Shown here one piece after another: positions 16,640 through 24,881 of a stretch of DNA of 64,000 nucleotides. Positions within the stretch are counted from its first letter, which is position 1. Each line of letters opens with the position of its first letter. Source of the stretch: Amycolatopsis deserti (GTDB lineage Bacteria; Actinomycetota; Actinomycetes; Mycobacteriales; Pseudonocardiaceae); contig NZ_BNAU01000004.1 of the NCBI RefSeq assembly GCF_014653945.1, positions 496,001 through 560,000 on the forward strand. Reading direction: 5' to 3'. The notes beneath the pieces were generated by a model, which saw only the letters and a list, made by a program, of their open reading frames with translations, was not told the DNA's origin and searched no databases. Position numbers and translations under genes: made by a program.

Positions 16640-17419
16640 TCAGCCGGTGACGTCCAGGTGGGCCTTCACCGGGGTCGGCCGCGGGGCCTTGCCGTTGGCG
16701 TCGGGCTTGTCGCCCGCACCGGAGCCGGCGCCGCCACCGGAGCTGGTCTTCGTCGAGGTCGGGGTGCTGGTGCCCGGCTTCGAGGTGCTGGTCTTGGTCG
16801 GCGAGGTGGTCGGGGTCTCGCCGCCGTTGTCGTCGTCGCCCGGCGCGCAGGTGACCGACGCGATGTCCAGCGTCTGCAGGTTGTCGATCTTGATGGAGAT
16901 CGCGGTGACCGTGATCGAGCCGTCGTCGGCCTTGGTCTGCTTGTTCAGCACGACCGAGAGCAGGCCCGGCACGGCGACCGTGGTGTTGGTCGGCGCGTTG
17001 ACGTCGAGGGTGATGTCACCCAGCTTCGCCTTGGCGAGCGAGGAGTTGCCCTCGCCGCCCTCGCACTCCGCCTCGATGGCGGTCGCGGTAAGCAGCGGCT
17101 TGCCGACGCCGAGACCGACGTTCACGTCGGCGACGCTGGCGCGCGCCTGGCCGGCACCGGCCGCGGCGTTGAGCAGCTTCACCTGCGCCAGGCCCGGCAC
17201 GTTCAGGGTGGCGAGCGACTTCTGCTCGAAGCCCTTCTCGTCGGTGACGTACGGGCTGGGGTCGATGCCGAGGAGGCCCTTGGCGGCGATCGCGTAGGCG
17301 GAGTTGACGCCGTCCGAGGTGGTGGTGGTCGCCCCGGCGGCGGGCGCGAGCAGCACCGAGGTGGCGAGCGCGGTCGCGAGCACGCCGACGCCGCCGGCCA
17401 CAGCCTTCTTTCTGGACAA
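16640..17419 (-). CDS. Secreted choice-of-anchor P family protein
   Basis: Exported protein of 259 residues. A signal peptide (MSRKKAVAGGVGVLATALAT, cleavage near AGA) is followed by a beta-rich domain (about 35-195) of the actinobacterial choice-of-anchor P type, with a single Cys pair likely (ECEGGEG and SVTCAPGDD). The C-terminal 60 residues are Thr/Ser/Pro/Gly-rich (TSPTKTSTSKPGTSTPTSTK), a disordered wall-spanning linker, but I see no LPxTG signal. The start is TTG, supported by AAAGGGAA six bases upstream. Function is unknown; a cell-surface or extracellular role is inferred. Confidence 0.8.
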   Translation of the reverse strand: MSRKKAVAGGVGVLATALATSVLLAPAAGATTTTSDGVNSAYAIAAKGLLGIDPSPYVTDEKGFEQKSLATLNVPGLAQVKLLNAAAGAGQARASVADVNVGLGVGKPLLTATAIEAECEGGEGNSSLAKAKLGDITLDVNAPTNTTVAVPGLLSVVLNKQTKADDGSITVTAISIKIDNLQTLDIASVTCAPGDDDNGGETPTTSPTKTSTSKPGTSTPTSTKTSSGGGAGSGAGDKPDANGKAPRPTPVKAHLDVTG

Positions 17420-17514
17420 GGAATTCCCTTTCGTGAAATGGAAATGCGAAATGAAGCCGGCGATCCCCCGTGATGCATTCCGACCGCCGGCGAAGTGCGG
17501 AGAAGCTCAGTCGC

Positions 17515-18345
17515 TCACGTGATGTTCACGATCGTGCCGAGCGGCAGTTTGACCAGTTCGTCGAGTGCCTCCGAGGGGACCCGGATGCAGCCGTCGCTGT
17601 TCGCCTGACCGGCGAAGCTGTTGTTGGGCCAGGTGTGCAGGCCCACCGTGCCCGGGCCGCCGCCGAAGGTCTCCAGCGAATCGGAGTGGTAGCTCAGCGG
17701 CAGGACGATCGGGCTGTAGGTGTTCTTCGTTTCCTCGATCGAGGCGATGATGTAAGCACGCCCCGCCGGGGTCGGGTGTTCGGGCTTGCCGGTGCCGATC
17801 GTCCACTTCCCGATCGACTTGCCGCTTTCCAGGATCTCCAGGCTGAACGCCGCACGGTCCACATTGACCACGTAGTCGTTCTGGGCGGATTCGGCGGCGC
17901 CGTCGCTGAGGTGGACCCAGCCGGACGCGGCGTTGGGCCGGGTCGGCAACAGCACGTGGGCCCAGTCGCCCTGCTCCGCGATCACCGGCACCCAGGTCGG
18001 CGATCCCATTTGGATGGACGGCAGCTTCGCGATCGCTTTGCCGCCAACGGCGTCGTACACGACCATGTCGGCCTTGGGGTGGATCACGCGGCCCGCCGTC
18101 GCGCCGCCGGAGGGCTGCGGGTCGAGCGGGGCGTTGGCGACCGTGGCGAACGTAGTCGCCTCCGGCAGCTGGGTCAGATCTTCCTGGCTCACCGCGGCCG
18201 GCTTCACGCCGTCCTCGTCGCCACCGGAGCACGCCCCGGTGAGCAGTGCCAGGGTCGAGACCCCGGCCACGGCGAGAAGCCGGACCGGGAGCCGGCCGCG
18301 GCGCGCAGAACCCGTCTGCGTGCGCGAGCTGCACGTCATGCGCAT
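17515..18345 (-). CDS. L,D-transpeptidase lipoprotein (YkuD domain)
   Basis: Predicted lipoprotein of about 276 residues that makes 3-3 peptidoglycan cross-links or attaches proteins to the wall. The N-terminal hydrophobic stretch ends LLTGACSGG, a lipobox-like site. The C-terminal YkuD domain (about 140-276) has the active-site pattern HTWPN...NSDGCIRV with His237 and Cys253. The central region carries an SH3-like segment (PTWVPVIAEQGDWAHVLL). The ATG at 18345 is favoured by AAGGA eight bases upstream; GTG 18351 is possible. It fits the window's cell-wall emphasis; 3-3 cross-links are common in this order. Confidence 0.9.
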   Translation of the reverse strand: MRMTCSSRTQTGSARRGRLPVRLLAVAGVSTLALLTGACSGGDEDGVKPAAVSQEDLTQLPEATTFATVANAPLDPQPSGGATAGRVIHPKADMVVYDAVGGKAIAKLPSIQMGSPTWVPVIAEQGDWAHVLLPTRPNAASGWVHLSDGAAESAQNDYVVNVDRAAFSLEILESGKSIGKWTIGTGKPEHPTPAGRAYIIASIEETKNTYSPIVLPLSYHSDSLETFGGGPGTVGLHTWPNNSFAGQANSDGCIRVPSEALDELVKLPLGTIVNIT

Positions 18346-18782
18346 TACCACAATCCTTGAGGACCTACATCGGACAAGAATTCACCAAGGCCGTCTCCCC
18401 CGAAGACATGCGGCACCGCAGGTGCGCCTTGGGCCTTATTGCTATCAGGACCCCCCTAGGTGATCAAACCACCGGGTGACGGGGCTCGATTAGGGAGAGC
18501 TGGGCAAATGCTGCGTTTGCCGAGGTCGTGCGGAAAACGAGATACACCCGATCGGGTACAGATCAGTAACGCGCACTCCGAGAAGCCCCAATCGAGCGAC
18601 ATCGCTTCCTCACCCTGCCGGGTGATGATCGCAGAGTATCGGCAGGCGCCGCGCGGGCCACTCCCGGGGGCACCCAGGGGTAGGTTCGACGGGCCACCGA
18701 CCCCGGCGAGCGGCTATCGAACGCCTGTTCTAGAATTCGGGCTGACGTAGCCGGACCCCACGAGAGGGAGACCGCAGCACCG
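18346..18782. other. Intergenic region between divergent ldt and DUF6319 genes
   Basis: About 437 bp with no credible gene. It contains ACCCGATCGGGT (18546-18557), a perfect 12-bp palindrome, and the SOS-like box with TAGAAT (-10) at 18717-18736. The rest shows nothing I can name. Confidence 0.5.
18717..18732 (+). promoter_or_regulatory. LexA (SOS) box overlapping a -10 element
   Basis: TCGAACGCCTGTTCTA fits the actinobacterial/Gram-positive LexA consensus TCGAAC-N4-GTTCGA with one mismatch, and its end overlaps TAGAAT (18731-18736). LexA bound here would block the promoter of the DUF6319 gene 47 bp downstream. Confidence 0.55.
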
Positions 18783-19211
18783 ATGAGCTTGGACACCACG
18801 ACCACCCCGCAGGAGACTCCCGTCGCGCCGGCGCCGGTCGCGGACGACTCCGCGGCCGCTCCCGCTCCCACCGCCGCTTCTCCCGAGTCGGAGGAGGCCA
18901 AGCCCAAGCGCGGCCGCGCGAAGGGCTCCACGGCGAAGAAGACCCGCACCGTCGAGCTCACGCTCACCGTCACCGGCACCGCCGACGGCGAGTGGCAGGC
19001 CGAGCTCAAGCACGGCTCGAAGTGGGTCGCGCAGGGGCTGAAGATCCCGGCCTCGGCCGTGTCCCGCGCGGCCAAGGAACTGCACGAGGACCTGTCCATC
19101 CCGATCGACGAGGTGATCAACGCCGCCGTCGAGCAGCAGAAGGCCAAGGTCGCCGCGCTCGAGGCCGAGCTGGAGCAGGCCAAGCAGGCGCTGGCCGAAC
19201 TGGACGGCTGA
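18783..19211 (+). CDS. DUF6319-like protein with C-terminal coiled coil
   Basis: 142-residue protein. An Ala/Pro/Thr-rich disordered N-terminus (1-40) is followed by a basic patch KPKRGRAKGSTAKK that could bind nucleic acid, a beta-rich middle (TVELTLTVTGTADGEWQAEL) and a Lys/Glu/Ala coiled coil (VEQQKAKVAALEAELEQAK). The family name is recalled from Pseudonocardiaceae annotation and no activity is known. AGAGGGAGA precedes the ATG. An SOS-like box overlaps its likely promoter, which would connect it with DNA damage; a perfect hairpin terminator ends the transcript, so it is monocistronic. Confidence 0.75.
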   Translation: MSLDTTTTPQETPVAPAPVADDSAAAPAPTAASPESEEAKPKRGRAKGSTAKKTRTVELTLTVTGTADGEWQAELKHGSKWVAQGLKIPASAVSRAAKELHEDLSIPIDEVINAAVEQQKAKVAALEAELEQAKQALAELDG

Positions 19212-19249
19212 CCTCAGACGTCCCCACGTCGCGCCCAGCGACCGAGACC

Positions 19250-19297
19250 CGCCGGGGCGGATGTCCATCGATCAGGCATCCGCCCCGGCGTTCTTTT
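19250..19297 (+). terminator. Terminator after the DUF6319 gene
   Basis: 14-bp perfect arms (19250-19263 and 19277-19290) with TTCTTTT after the stem. Confidence 0.85.
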
Positions 19298-19324
19298 CGG
19301 TCCGGCCACGTTCCGCGTACCATC

Positions 19325-19340
19325 TGTATACAACGTGTAT
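19325..19340 (+). promoter_or_regulatory. GntR operator upstream of the gntR gene
   Basis: TGTATACAACGTGTAT contains the palindrome TGTATACA (19325-19332); TGTATACAAC also occurs in the perfect operator at 21332-21343. It lies just before the ribosome site of gntR, consistent with autorepression. Confidence 0.6.
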
Positions 19341-19353
19341 GGAGGGAGCCCGG

Positions 19354-20004
19354 ATGCCGGCGACGAGCAAGCCCGCCCTGTCCGGGCGGGCCAAAGCCTA
19401 TGAGTACCTGAAGAACACCGTGCTGGCCGACCCCGACGCCGAAGGCAGCTTCATCAGCGAGCAGGAGATCGCCGAGCACGTCGGCATCTCACGCACGCCG
19501 GTTCGGGAGGCGTTGCTGCAGCTCGCGGCCGAGGAGCTGGTGCAGCTCGTGCCCAACCGGGGCGCCTACATCGCCCCGCTGACCGGGCGCGACCTGCGCG
19601 ACCTCGTCGAGCTGCGCGGGCTGCTCGAACGGTTCGCGGCCGAGCGGGTGATGGCGGCCGGGACCGTGCCGTGGCGGGCCATGCAGAAGGTCCTCGAGCA
19701 GCAGGAGCGCTGTGACGACCCGGCCTCGGCCAAGGAGTTCATCGAACTCGACACGCACTTCCACACCCTGCTGGTCGAGGCGGCCGGCAACGCGATGCTG
19801 AGCCGGACCTACACCGCGCTGCGAGCCCGGCAGGTCCGTGCCGGGCTCGTCGCGCTGCGGCGGTCGGGGACCCGGCACGCGGAGGTCTGCCGCGAGCACC
19901 AGGCCATCGTGACCGCGCTGGCCAACGGTGAGGTCGAGGCGGCGCTGACCGCCATCGACGACCACCACGCCCGGACCCTGCAGCATCAGCTGACGACCAC
20001 CTGA
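19354..20004 (+). CDS. GntR-family regulator, FadR/FCD type
   Basis: 216-residue repressor. The winged helix (about 10-75) includes ISEQEIAEHVGISRTPVREA, and the all-helical FCD ligand domain (85-210) keeps metal-ligand-like Asp/His positions (ELDTHFHTLL, EVCREHQAIV, IDDHHARTL). FCD GntRs often respond to carboxylic acids. AGGGAG precedes the ATG at 19354. Its own upstream region and the intergenic region of the MHS transporter/DUF2848 pair share the TGTATACAAC sequence, so it probably controls all three genes. Its 3' end overlaps the convergent transporter by 19 bp. Confidence 0.9.
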   Translation: MPATSKPALSGRAKAYEYLKNTVLADPDAEGSFISEQEIAEHVGISRTPVREALLQLAAEELVQLVPNRGAYIAPLTGRDLRDLVELRGLLERFAAERVMAAGTVPWRAMQKVLEQQERCDDPASAKEFIELDTHFHTLLVEAAGNAMLSRTYTALRARQVRAGLVALRRSGTRHAEVCREHQAIVTALANGEVEAALTAIDDHHARTLQHQLTTT

Positions 20005-21287
20005 GTCTCGTCGCGGGCCTCCCGCGCCAGCGCGAGGCCGATGACGGTGACCACCGCGGTCACCACGACGTACAGCGCGAGCGCGAGCCAGCTGTCGAAG
20101 CCGGCCAGCAGCGAGGTGAACAGCAGCGGCGCGATGGCGCCACCGATCACCCCGGCGAGGGTGTAGGCCAGCGAGCTGCCGGTGTAGCGCAGGCGCTCGG
20201 AGAACTGCTCGGTGATGAGCGCGGCCTGCGGCCCGTACAGCGCGGCGTGGATGACGAGCGCGATCACGATGCCGACCAGCAGCAGCCCGAACGAGCGGCC
20301 GGAGACCAGCGGGAAGAACACGAACGGCCAGATCGCCGCGGCGATGGTCGCGAAGAGGTAGAGCTTGCGGCGCTTCATCCGGTCCGACAGCGCGCCGAAC
20401 GCGGGCATCAGGACGAGCTGGCCGGCGGAGCCGATCATGACCGCGGTCAGGCCCTGGCTGCGGGACATGCCCAGCTCCTGGGTCATGTAGGTCAGCACGA
20501 AGACGGTGAACAACGCGTACAGCACGTCCGGGCAGACGCGGACGAAGATCGCGGCCAGCAGGGCCCGGCGCTCGTACTTGAAGACCTCGGAGATCGGCGC
20601 GCTGGGCCGCTCGCCACTCTCCGCGATGCGCTTGAAGACCGGGGTCTCCTCCAGCTTGAGCCGGATCCACAGGCCGAAGGCGACGAGCACGGCGGAGAGC
20701 AGGAACGCCACGCGCCAGCCCCACGAGTCGAACTGCGCCTCGGTCAGCAGCAGGGCGAGCACGGCCAGGACACCGTTGGCGAGCAGGTTGCCCGCGGGCG
20801 GTCCGACCTGGGCCGCCGAGGCCCAGAACCCGCGCCGCTTCGGATCGCCGAACTCGCTGGACAGCAGCACCGCGCCGCCCCATTCGCCGCCGATGCCGAC
20901 GCCCTGGGCGAAGCGCAGCAGCACCAGCAGGACCGCGGCGGCGCCGCCGATCGAGGCGTGGGTGGGCAGGACGCCGATGAGGAAGGTGGCGATGCCGGTG
21001 AGCAGCAGGGTGATCACCAGCACGCGCTTGCGGCCGAGCACGTCGCCGAGGCGGCCGAAGACGAAGCCGCCGAGCGGGCGGGAGAGGTAGCCGACGGCGT
21101 AGGTGGAGAACGCGGCCATCGTGCTGACCAGCGGATCGCCCGCCGGGAAGAACTGGTGACCGAACACGGTGGCCGCGGCCACCGAGTAGGCCGCGAAGTC
21201 GTACCACTCCAGCGAGGTGCCGGACAGGCTCGCCAGGAAGGCACGCCGCAGCGATGCCCTGTCCACGGTCGGCGTTACCGAGGTCAT
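19986..21287 (-). CDS. MHS-family (metabolite:H+ symporter) MFS transporter
   Basis: Twelve-helix major facilitator of 433 residues. The N-terminal SGTSLEWYDFAAY and the loop motif GRLGDVLGRKRVL are typical of the MHS subfamily that imports organic acids such as shikimate, alpha-ketoglutarate or proline/betaine. GVGIGGEWGGAVLL in helix 5 also fits. The substrate cannot be read from sequence, but the FCD-type regulator and the DUF2848 enzyme suggest a carboxylate that is catabolised. It is divergent from the DUF2848 gene, and a perfect GTTGTATACAAC lies between them, 45 bp from this start. Confidence 0.92.
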   Translation of the reverse strand: MTSVTPTVDRASLRRAFLASLSGTSLEWYDFAAYSVAAATVFGHQFFPAGDPLVSTMAAFSTYAVGYLSRPLGGFVFGRLGDVLGRKRVLVITLLLTGIATFLIGVLPTHASIGGAAAVLLVLLRFAQGVGIGGEWGGAVLLSSEFGDPKRRGFWASAAQVGPPAGNLLANGVLAVLALLLTEAQFDSWGWRVAFLLSAVLVAFGLWIRLKLEETPVFKRIAESGERPSAPISEVFKYERRALLAAIFVRVCPDVLYALFTVFVLTYMTQELGMSRSQGLTAVMIGSAGQLVLMPAFGALSDRMKRRKLYLFATIAAAIWPFVFFPLVSGRSFGLLLVGIVIALVIHAALYGPQAALITEQFSERLRYTGSSLAYTLAGVIGGAIAPLLFTSLLAGFDSWLALALYVVVTAVVTVIGLALAREARDETQVVVS

Positions 21288-21331
21288 TGCTCACATCCCG
21301 ATCTCTTGGGTGCCACGTTGCGGTAATACTC

Positions 21332-21343
21332 GTTGTATACAAC
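21332..21343. promoter_or_regulatory. Perfect 12-bp GntR operator
   Basis: GTTGTATACAAC, fully self-complementary, in the 114-bp divergent region between the MHS transporter and the DUF2848 gene. It shares TGTATACAAC with the site before gntR, tying the three genes into one regulon. Confidence 0.7.
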
Positions 21344-21401
21344 CTGCATGCGCAAGCCCCCGCAGGTAAGAACTGGGTTACCCGACTTTACGGAGGACGA
21401 C

Positions 21402-22073
21402 ATGCCGACGCTGAGCTTCGACCTGCCCGACGGCACGACGGTCACCACGCCGGTGAAGACGCTGCTCAACGCCGGGTACGCCGGCCGGGACCAGGCGGAC
21501 GTCGCCGCGCACGTCGCGGAGCTGGCCGAGCTGGGCGTGCCGGCGCCGAAGGTCACGCCGGCGCTGTACCCGGTCGCCCCGTACCTGGCCGCCCAGACCG
21601 ACGAGGTGCCCGTCCAGCACGACCGCACGTCGGGCGAGGCGGAGTGGGCGCTGGTGATCACCGCGGACGGGGTGCTGCTGACGGTGGCCTGCGACCACAC
21701 CGACCGGGAGCTGGAGGTGCACGGCGTGGCGTGGAGCAAGAACGCGGCGCCGGACGTGCTGGGCCGCAAGGCGTGGCGGTTGGACGACGTGGCGGACCGG
21801 ATCGACTCGCTGACGCTGCGCGGATGGGCCGACGGGCAGCTGATCCAGGACGGCACGCTCGCCGAGCTGCTGACGCCGCAGCACTGGCTGGACGTGCTGC
21901 GGGAGCGGGGGCTGTACGAGCCGGGGGTCGTGCTGATCTCCGGGACGATCCCGATGGTGCCGGGGGTGAACCAGTTCGCCGCCGAGTGGCGGGTGGAGCT
22001 GGGCGACCCGGCGACCGGAAACACCATCGAGGCCGGCTACCAGGTGCGACGCCTGCCGGAGGCGATCGGCTAA
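21402..22073 (+). CDS. DUF2848 family enzyme
   Basis: 223-residue soluble protein of the DUF2848 family, distantly related in layout to fumarylacetoacetate-hydrolase-like enzymes. Visible segments include TLLNAGYAGRDQADVAAHV near the N-terminus, YLAAQTDEVPVQ, a conserved-looking WALVITADG...CDHTDRELE stretch, and LISGTIPMVPG near residue 190. The exact reaction is unknown to me; hydrolysis or decarboxylation of a keto acid is plausible from the fold. CGGAGGA precedes the ATG. It shares an operator with the divergent transporter, which suggests the transporter brings in its substrate. Confidence 0.8.
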   Translation: MPTLSFDLPDGTTVTTPVKTLLNAGYAGRDQADVAAHVAELAELGVPAPKVTPALYPVAPYLAAQTDEVPVQHDRTSGEAEWALVITADGVLLTVACDHTDRELEVHGVAWSKNAAPDVLGRKAWRLDDVADRIDSLTLRGWADGQLIQDGTLAELLTPQHWLDVLRERGLYEPGVVLISGTIPMVPGVNQFAAEWRVELGDPATGNTIEAGYQVRRLPEAIG

Positions 22074-22215
22074 GCGGGTGCCGGTGGGCCGGCTTCCGGG
22101 GGCAATTGGCTGAGCGGGGTGTGCCGCCAGCGGGCCGGCTCCCGGACGCCACCGGTGCTCGCGGGCGGGCTCCCGGCGGTGACCGGCTGAACGGGGTGGC
22201 GCCGGTGGGCTGGCC
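22062..22215. repeat. Degenerate repeats around and after the DUF2848 stop codon
   Basis: ATCGGCTAAGCGGG (at the stop), ATTGGCTGAGCGGGG and ACCGGCTGAACGGGG recur in the first 140 bp, each followed by a GCCGGTGGGC or GCGGGCCGGCTCCCGG-like stretch. They look like decayed tandem copies of the gene's 3' end. The rest of the gap to 22420 shows no gene. Confidence 0.5.
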
Positions 22216-22420
22216 CGGCGCGTGGCACGCGCGATCCGCGGCTCACCTCCGCCGGTGCGGGCGGCAGCTGCCGGAAGCCTACGGGCGCCCGGGGCGCTGG
22301 GCGCCGCAGTTGGCCCGGTCCGGGACTGCGGCTGTGCCAGTGGCCAGCCCGGGCGGCGCGCCGTCAGCGGCCACGAGGATCGGAGCACCGTGGCCCGCCG
22401 CGTGCAGGGGGCGTGGACAC

Positions 22421-23578
22421 TCACCGGCGCAGGGTGGCGTTCACCCGCGCGGCCTGCCGTGTCAGGTGGTCCCGCTCGGCGAGGTTGGGTGCCTTCGCCG
22501 CGGCTTCGGCGTACAGGCGCGCCGCTGTCGGGAGGTCGCCGTTGCGTTCGTGCAGGTAGGCGGCCACCGCGGCGTGACGGGGCAGGCTCTCGTCCAGACG
22601 GGCGAGCTCCGCCAGCCCCGCGCGGGGGCCGTCCGCCTCCCCGACGGCCACCGCCCGGTTCAGGCGCACCACCGGGCTGTCGGTCAGCCGCACCAGCTCG
22701 TCGTACCACTCGACGATCTGCGGCCAGTCCGTCTCCTCGGCGGTGCGGGCGTCGGCGTGCAGGGCGGCTATCGCGGCCTGCGCCTGGAACTCGCCGAGCC
22801 GGTCGCGGGCCAGCGCCGCCTGCAGGATCGCGACGCCCTCGGCGATCAACCGGGTGTCCCACCGGCCGCGGTCCTGCTCGGCGAGCGGCACCAGGCTGCC
22901 GTCGGGCGCGGTCCGGCTCGCGCGGCGGGCGTGGTGGATCAGCATGAGGGCCAGCAGCCCCTGCACCTCGGGATGGTCGATCACCGCAGCGAGCTGGCGG
23001 GTCAGCCGGATCGCCTCGGCGGCCAGGTCGACGTCCCCGGAATACCCCTCGTTGAACACCAGGTAGAGGACGCGCAACACAGTGCCGACGTCGCCGGGCC
23101 GGTCGAACCGCACGCCGGACACCGTGCGCTTCGCGCGGCTGATGCGCTGCGCCATCGTCGCCTCGGGCACCAGGTACGCCTGCGCGATCTGCCGCGTGGT
23201 CAGCCCGCCGACCGCGCGCAACGTGAGCGCGACCGCGGACGACGGCGTCAGCGACGGGTGGGCGCACCGGAAGTAGAGCTCGAGTGTGTCGTCCACCGCG
23301 GCCACCGGGCCCGGCTCGGGCTCCTCCTCGACGAGGTCCTCCCGGCGGCGCCGGGCGGCGTCCGCCCGGATGGCGTCGAGGAACTTGCGCCAGGCCACCG
23401 TGACCAGCCAGCCCTTGGGATCCCGCGGCGGGTCGGACGGCCACACCCGGACCGCCTCCACCAGGGCCTCCTGCACGGCGTCCTCGGCCGTCGCGAAGTC
23501 GGCTCCGCGGCGGACGAGGATCGCGAGCACAGTCGGGGTGAGGCTCCGGAGCAGGGCCTCGTCCATCGGAGCGCTCAT
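22421..23578 (-). CDS. ECF42-group RNA polymerase sigma factor
   Basis: Sigma factor of 385 residues. Sigma-2 region (about 5-75, TAEDAVQEALVEAVRVWP and WLVTVAWRKFLDAIR) and sigma-4 region (about 105-165, LTTRQIAQAYLVPEATMAQRI) are followed by a long C-terminal extension with TPR-like helical repeats (170-385), which marks the ECF42 type. ECF42 factors usually lie next to a DGPF/YCII protein rather than an anti-sigma factor, exactly as here. The ATG at 23578 overlaps the stop of the DGPF gene as ATGA. The extension is thought to take over the regulatory role of an anti-sigma factor. Confidence 0.92.
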   Translation of the reverse strand: MSAPMDEALLRSLTPTVLAILVRRGADFATAEDAVQEALVEAVRVWPSDPPRDPKGWLVTVAWRKFLDAIRADAARRRREDLVEEEPEPGPVAAVDDTLELYFRCAHPSLTPSSAVALTLRAVGGLTTRQIAQAYLVPEATMAQRISRAKRTVSGVRFDRPGDVGTVLRVLYLVFNEGYSGDVDLAAEAIRLTRQLAAVIDHPEVQGLLALMLIHHARRASRTAPDGSLVPLAEQDRGRWDTRLIAEGVAILQAALARDRLGEFQAQAAIAALHADARTAEETDWPQIVEWYDELVRLTDSPVVRLNRAVAVGEADGPRAGLAELARLDESLPRHAAVAAYLHERNGDLPTAARLYAEAAAKAPNLAERDHLTRQAARVNATLRR

Positions 23579-23982
23579 TCCGTGACGGTGGGGGGCTCGG
23601 CCAGGAAGGGGCGCAGTTCGAGCCATTCGTGGATCGGCTTCCCGCCCGCTCCGGGCGCGGCCGACAGCTCTCCGGCCAGCTCCAGCGCCCGGTCGTAGCT
23701 GTCCACGTCGATCACCATCCACCCGGCGATCAGGTCCTTGGTCTCCGGGAACGGGCCATCGGTCACCGGCGGGCGCCCCTCCCCGTCGTAGCGCACCCAC
23801 GTCCCCTCCGCGGCCAGCGCCTGACCGTCGACGAACTCCCCGGTCTCCTCCAGCCGCGCCGCGAAATCCCGCATGTACTGCACGTGCGCCGTGATCTCCT
23901 CCGGCGACCACTGGTCCATCGGCACGTCGTTGACCGCCGCCGGAGCGCCCCGGTAGTGCTTGAGCAACAGGTACTTCGCCAT
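23575..23982 (-). CDS. DGPF/YCII-related protein
   Basis: 135-residue YCII-domain protein (dimeric alpha/beta barrel). The DGPF motif appears as VTDGPFPETKD about two thirds along, followed by IAGWMVIDVDSYDRALELA, which is characteristic. It is the co-encoded partner of ECF42 sigma factors and likely part of their regulon; its biochemical role is not settled. GAGGAG precedes the ATG at 23982. Transcribed with the sigma gene. Confidence 0.9.
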   Translation of the reverse strand: MAKYLLLKHYRGAPAAVNDVPMDQWSPEEITAHVQYMRDFAARLEETGEFVDGQALAAEGTWVRYDGEGRPPVTDGPFPETKDLIAGWMVIDVDSYDRALELAGELSAAPGAGGKPIHEWLELRPFLAEPPTVTE

Positions 23983-24097
23983 GATCGTCTCCTCGGTGTG
24001 GTGCGACCCCATTCTGGCCGCGTTCACCCCCGGGACGGAGCCGATCGCGGGTTCTCGACATGGCCGGGCGAACTTTTTTCCGGCGGATCGCGGCGGT

Positions 24098-24116
24098 TTA
24101 GGTAAGACTCAGCTAA
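24098..24116 (+). promoter_or_regulatory. IdeR/DmdR-like iron box
   Basis: TTAGGTAAGACTCAGCTAA matches 15 of 19 positions of the actinobacterial iron box TTAGGTTAGGCTAACCTAA, including both ends. It is 36 bp before the start of the VIT1/CCC1 transporter gene. Confidence 0.6.
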
Positions 24117-24152
24117 TGGGGGACATCCGCTCGAGGGTGCTTCAATTACCTC

Positions 24153-24881
24153 GTGACCGAGACGAAGGACGCCGCTGCGGCGCACGCGCACGAACCCCAC
24201 CACGAGAGCCTGGGCAGCCGGCTGAACTGGCTGCGCGCCGGGGTTCTCGGGGCCAACGACGGGATCGTGTCCGTCGCCGGGCTCGTCGTCGGTGTCGCCG
24301 GGGCGACCACCGACCACGGCGCCATTCTGATGGCCGGAATAGCCGGACTGGTCGCCGGCGCGCTTTCCATGGCGGGCGGGGAATACGTTTCGGTGAGCAC
24401 GCAGCGTGATACCGAACAGGCCGCGCTCCGGATCGAGAAACAGGAACTGAAGACGATGCCGGAGGCCGAGGAGCGGGAACTCGCCGACATCTACGAGGAC
24501 AAGGGCCTGTCCCGCGAACTCGCCGAGCAGGTGGCCCGCGAGCTGACGCGGAAGGACGCCCTCGCGGCCCACGCCGATGCCGAACTCGGCATCGACCCGG
24601 ACGACCTGACCAGCCCGTGGCAGGCCGCGTGGGCGTCGTTCGTGTCGTTCTCCATCGGCGCGCTGATCCCGCTGCTGGCGATCGCGCTGCCGCCGACGTC
24701 GTGGCGGGTGTGGACGTGCGCCATCGCCGTCGTCGCGGGCCTGGCGCTGACCGGGTACACCAGCGCGCGGCTGGGCAACGCCGGAGCGCGCCGCGCGGTG
24801 ATCCGCAACGTGGGGGTCGGCGCGCTGACGATGGTGGTCACCTACTACGTCGGCACGCTGTTCGGCATCACGGCCGGCTAG
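24153..24881 (+). CDS. VIT1/CCC1-family iron/manganese transporter
   Basis: 242-residue membrane protein. About five membrane helices: LNWLRAGVLGANDGIVSVAG (family signature start), GAILMAGIAGLVAGALSMAGG ending before EYVSVSTQRD, and three C-terminal helices (SFVSFSIGALIPLLAIAL, TCAIAVVAGLALTGY, VGALTMVVTYYVGTLFG). A cytoplasmic Glu-rich domain (about 85-150) resembles the metal-binding region of VIT1. It probably moves Fe2+ or Mn2+ out of the cytoplasm. GTG start with no strong ribosome site; an IdeR-like box upstream predicts iron-dependent expression. The stop overlaps that of the convergent POT gene (CTAG). Confidence 0.9.
   Translation: MTETKDAAAAHAHEPHHESLGSRLNWLRAGVLGANDGIVSVAGLVVGVAGATTDHGAILMAGIAGLVAGALSMAGGEYVSVSTQRDTEQAALRIEKQELKTMPEAEERELADIYEDKGLSRELAEQVARELTRKDALAAHADAELGIDPDDLTSPWQAAWASFVSFSIGALIPLLAIALPPTSWRVWTCAIAVVAGLALTGYTSARLGNAGARRAVIRNVGVGALTMVVTYYVGTLFGITAG

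Noticed and set aside
16599-17297. A plus-strand frame covering the secreted anchor-P gene
   Set aside because: Antisense composition; the minus-strand reading gives a clean signal peptide and known domain.
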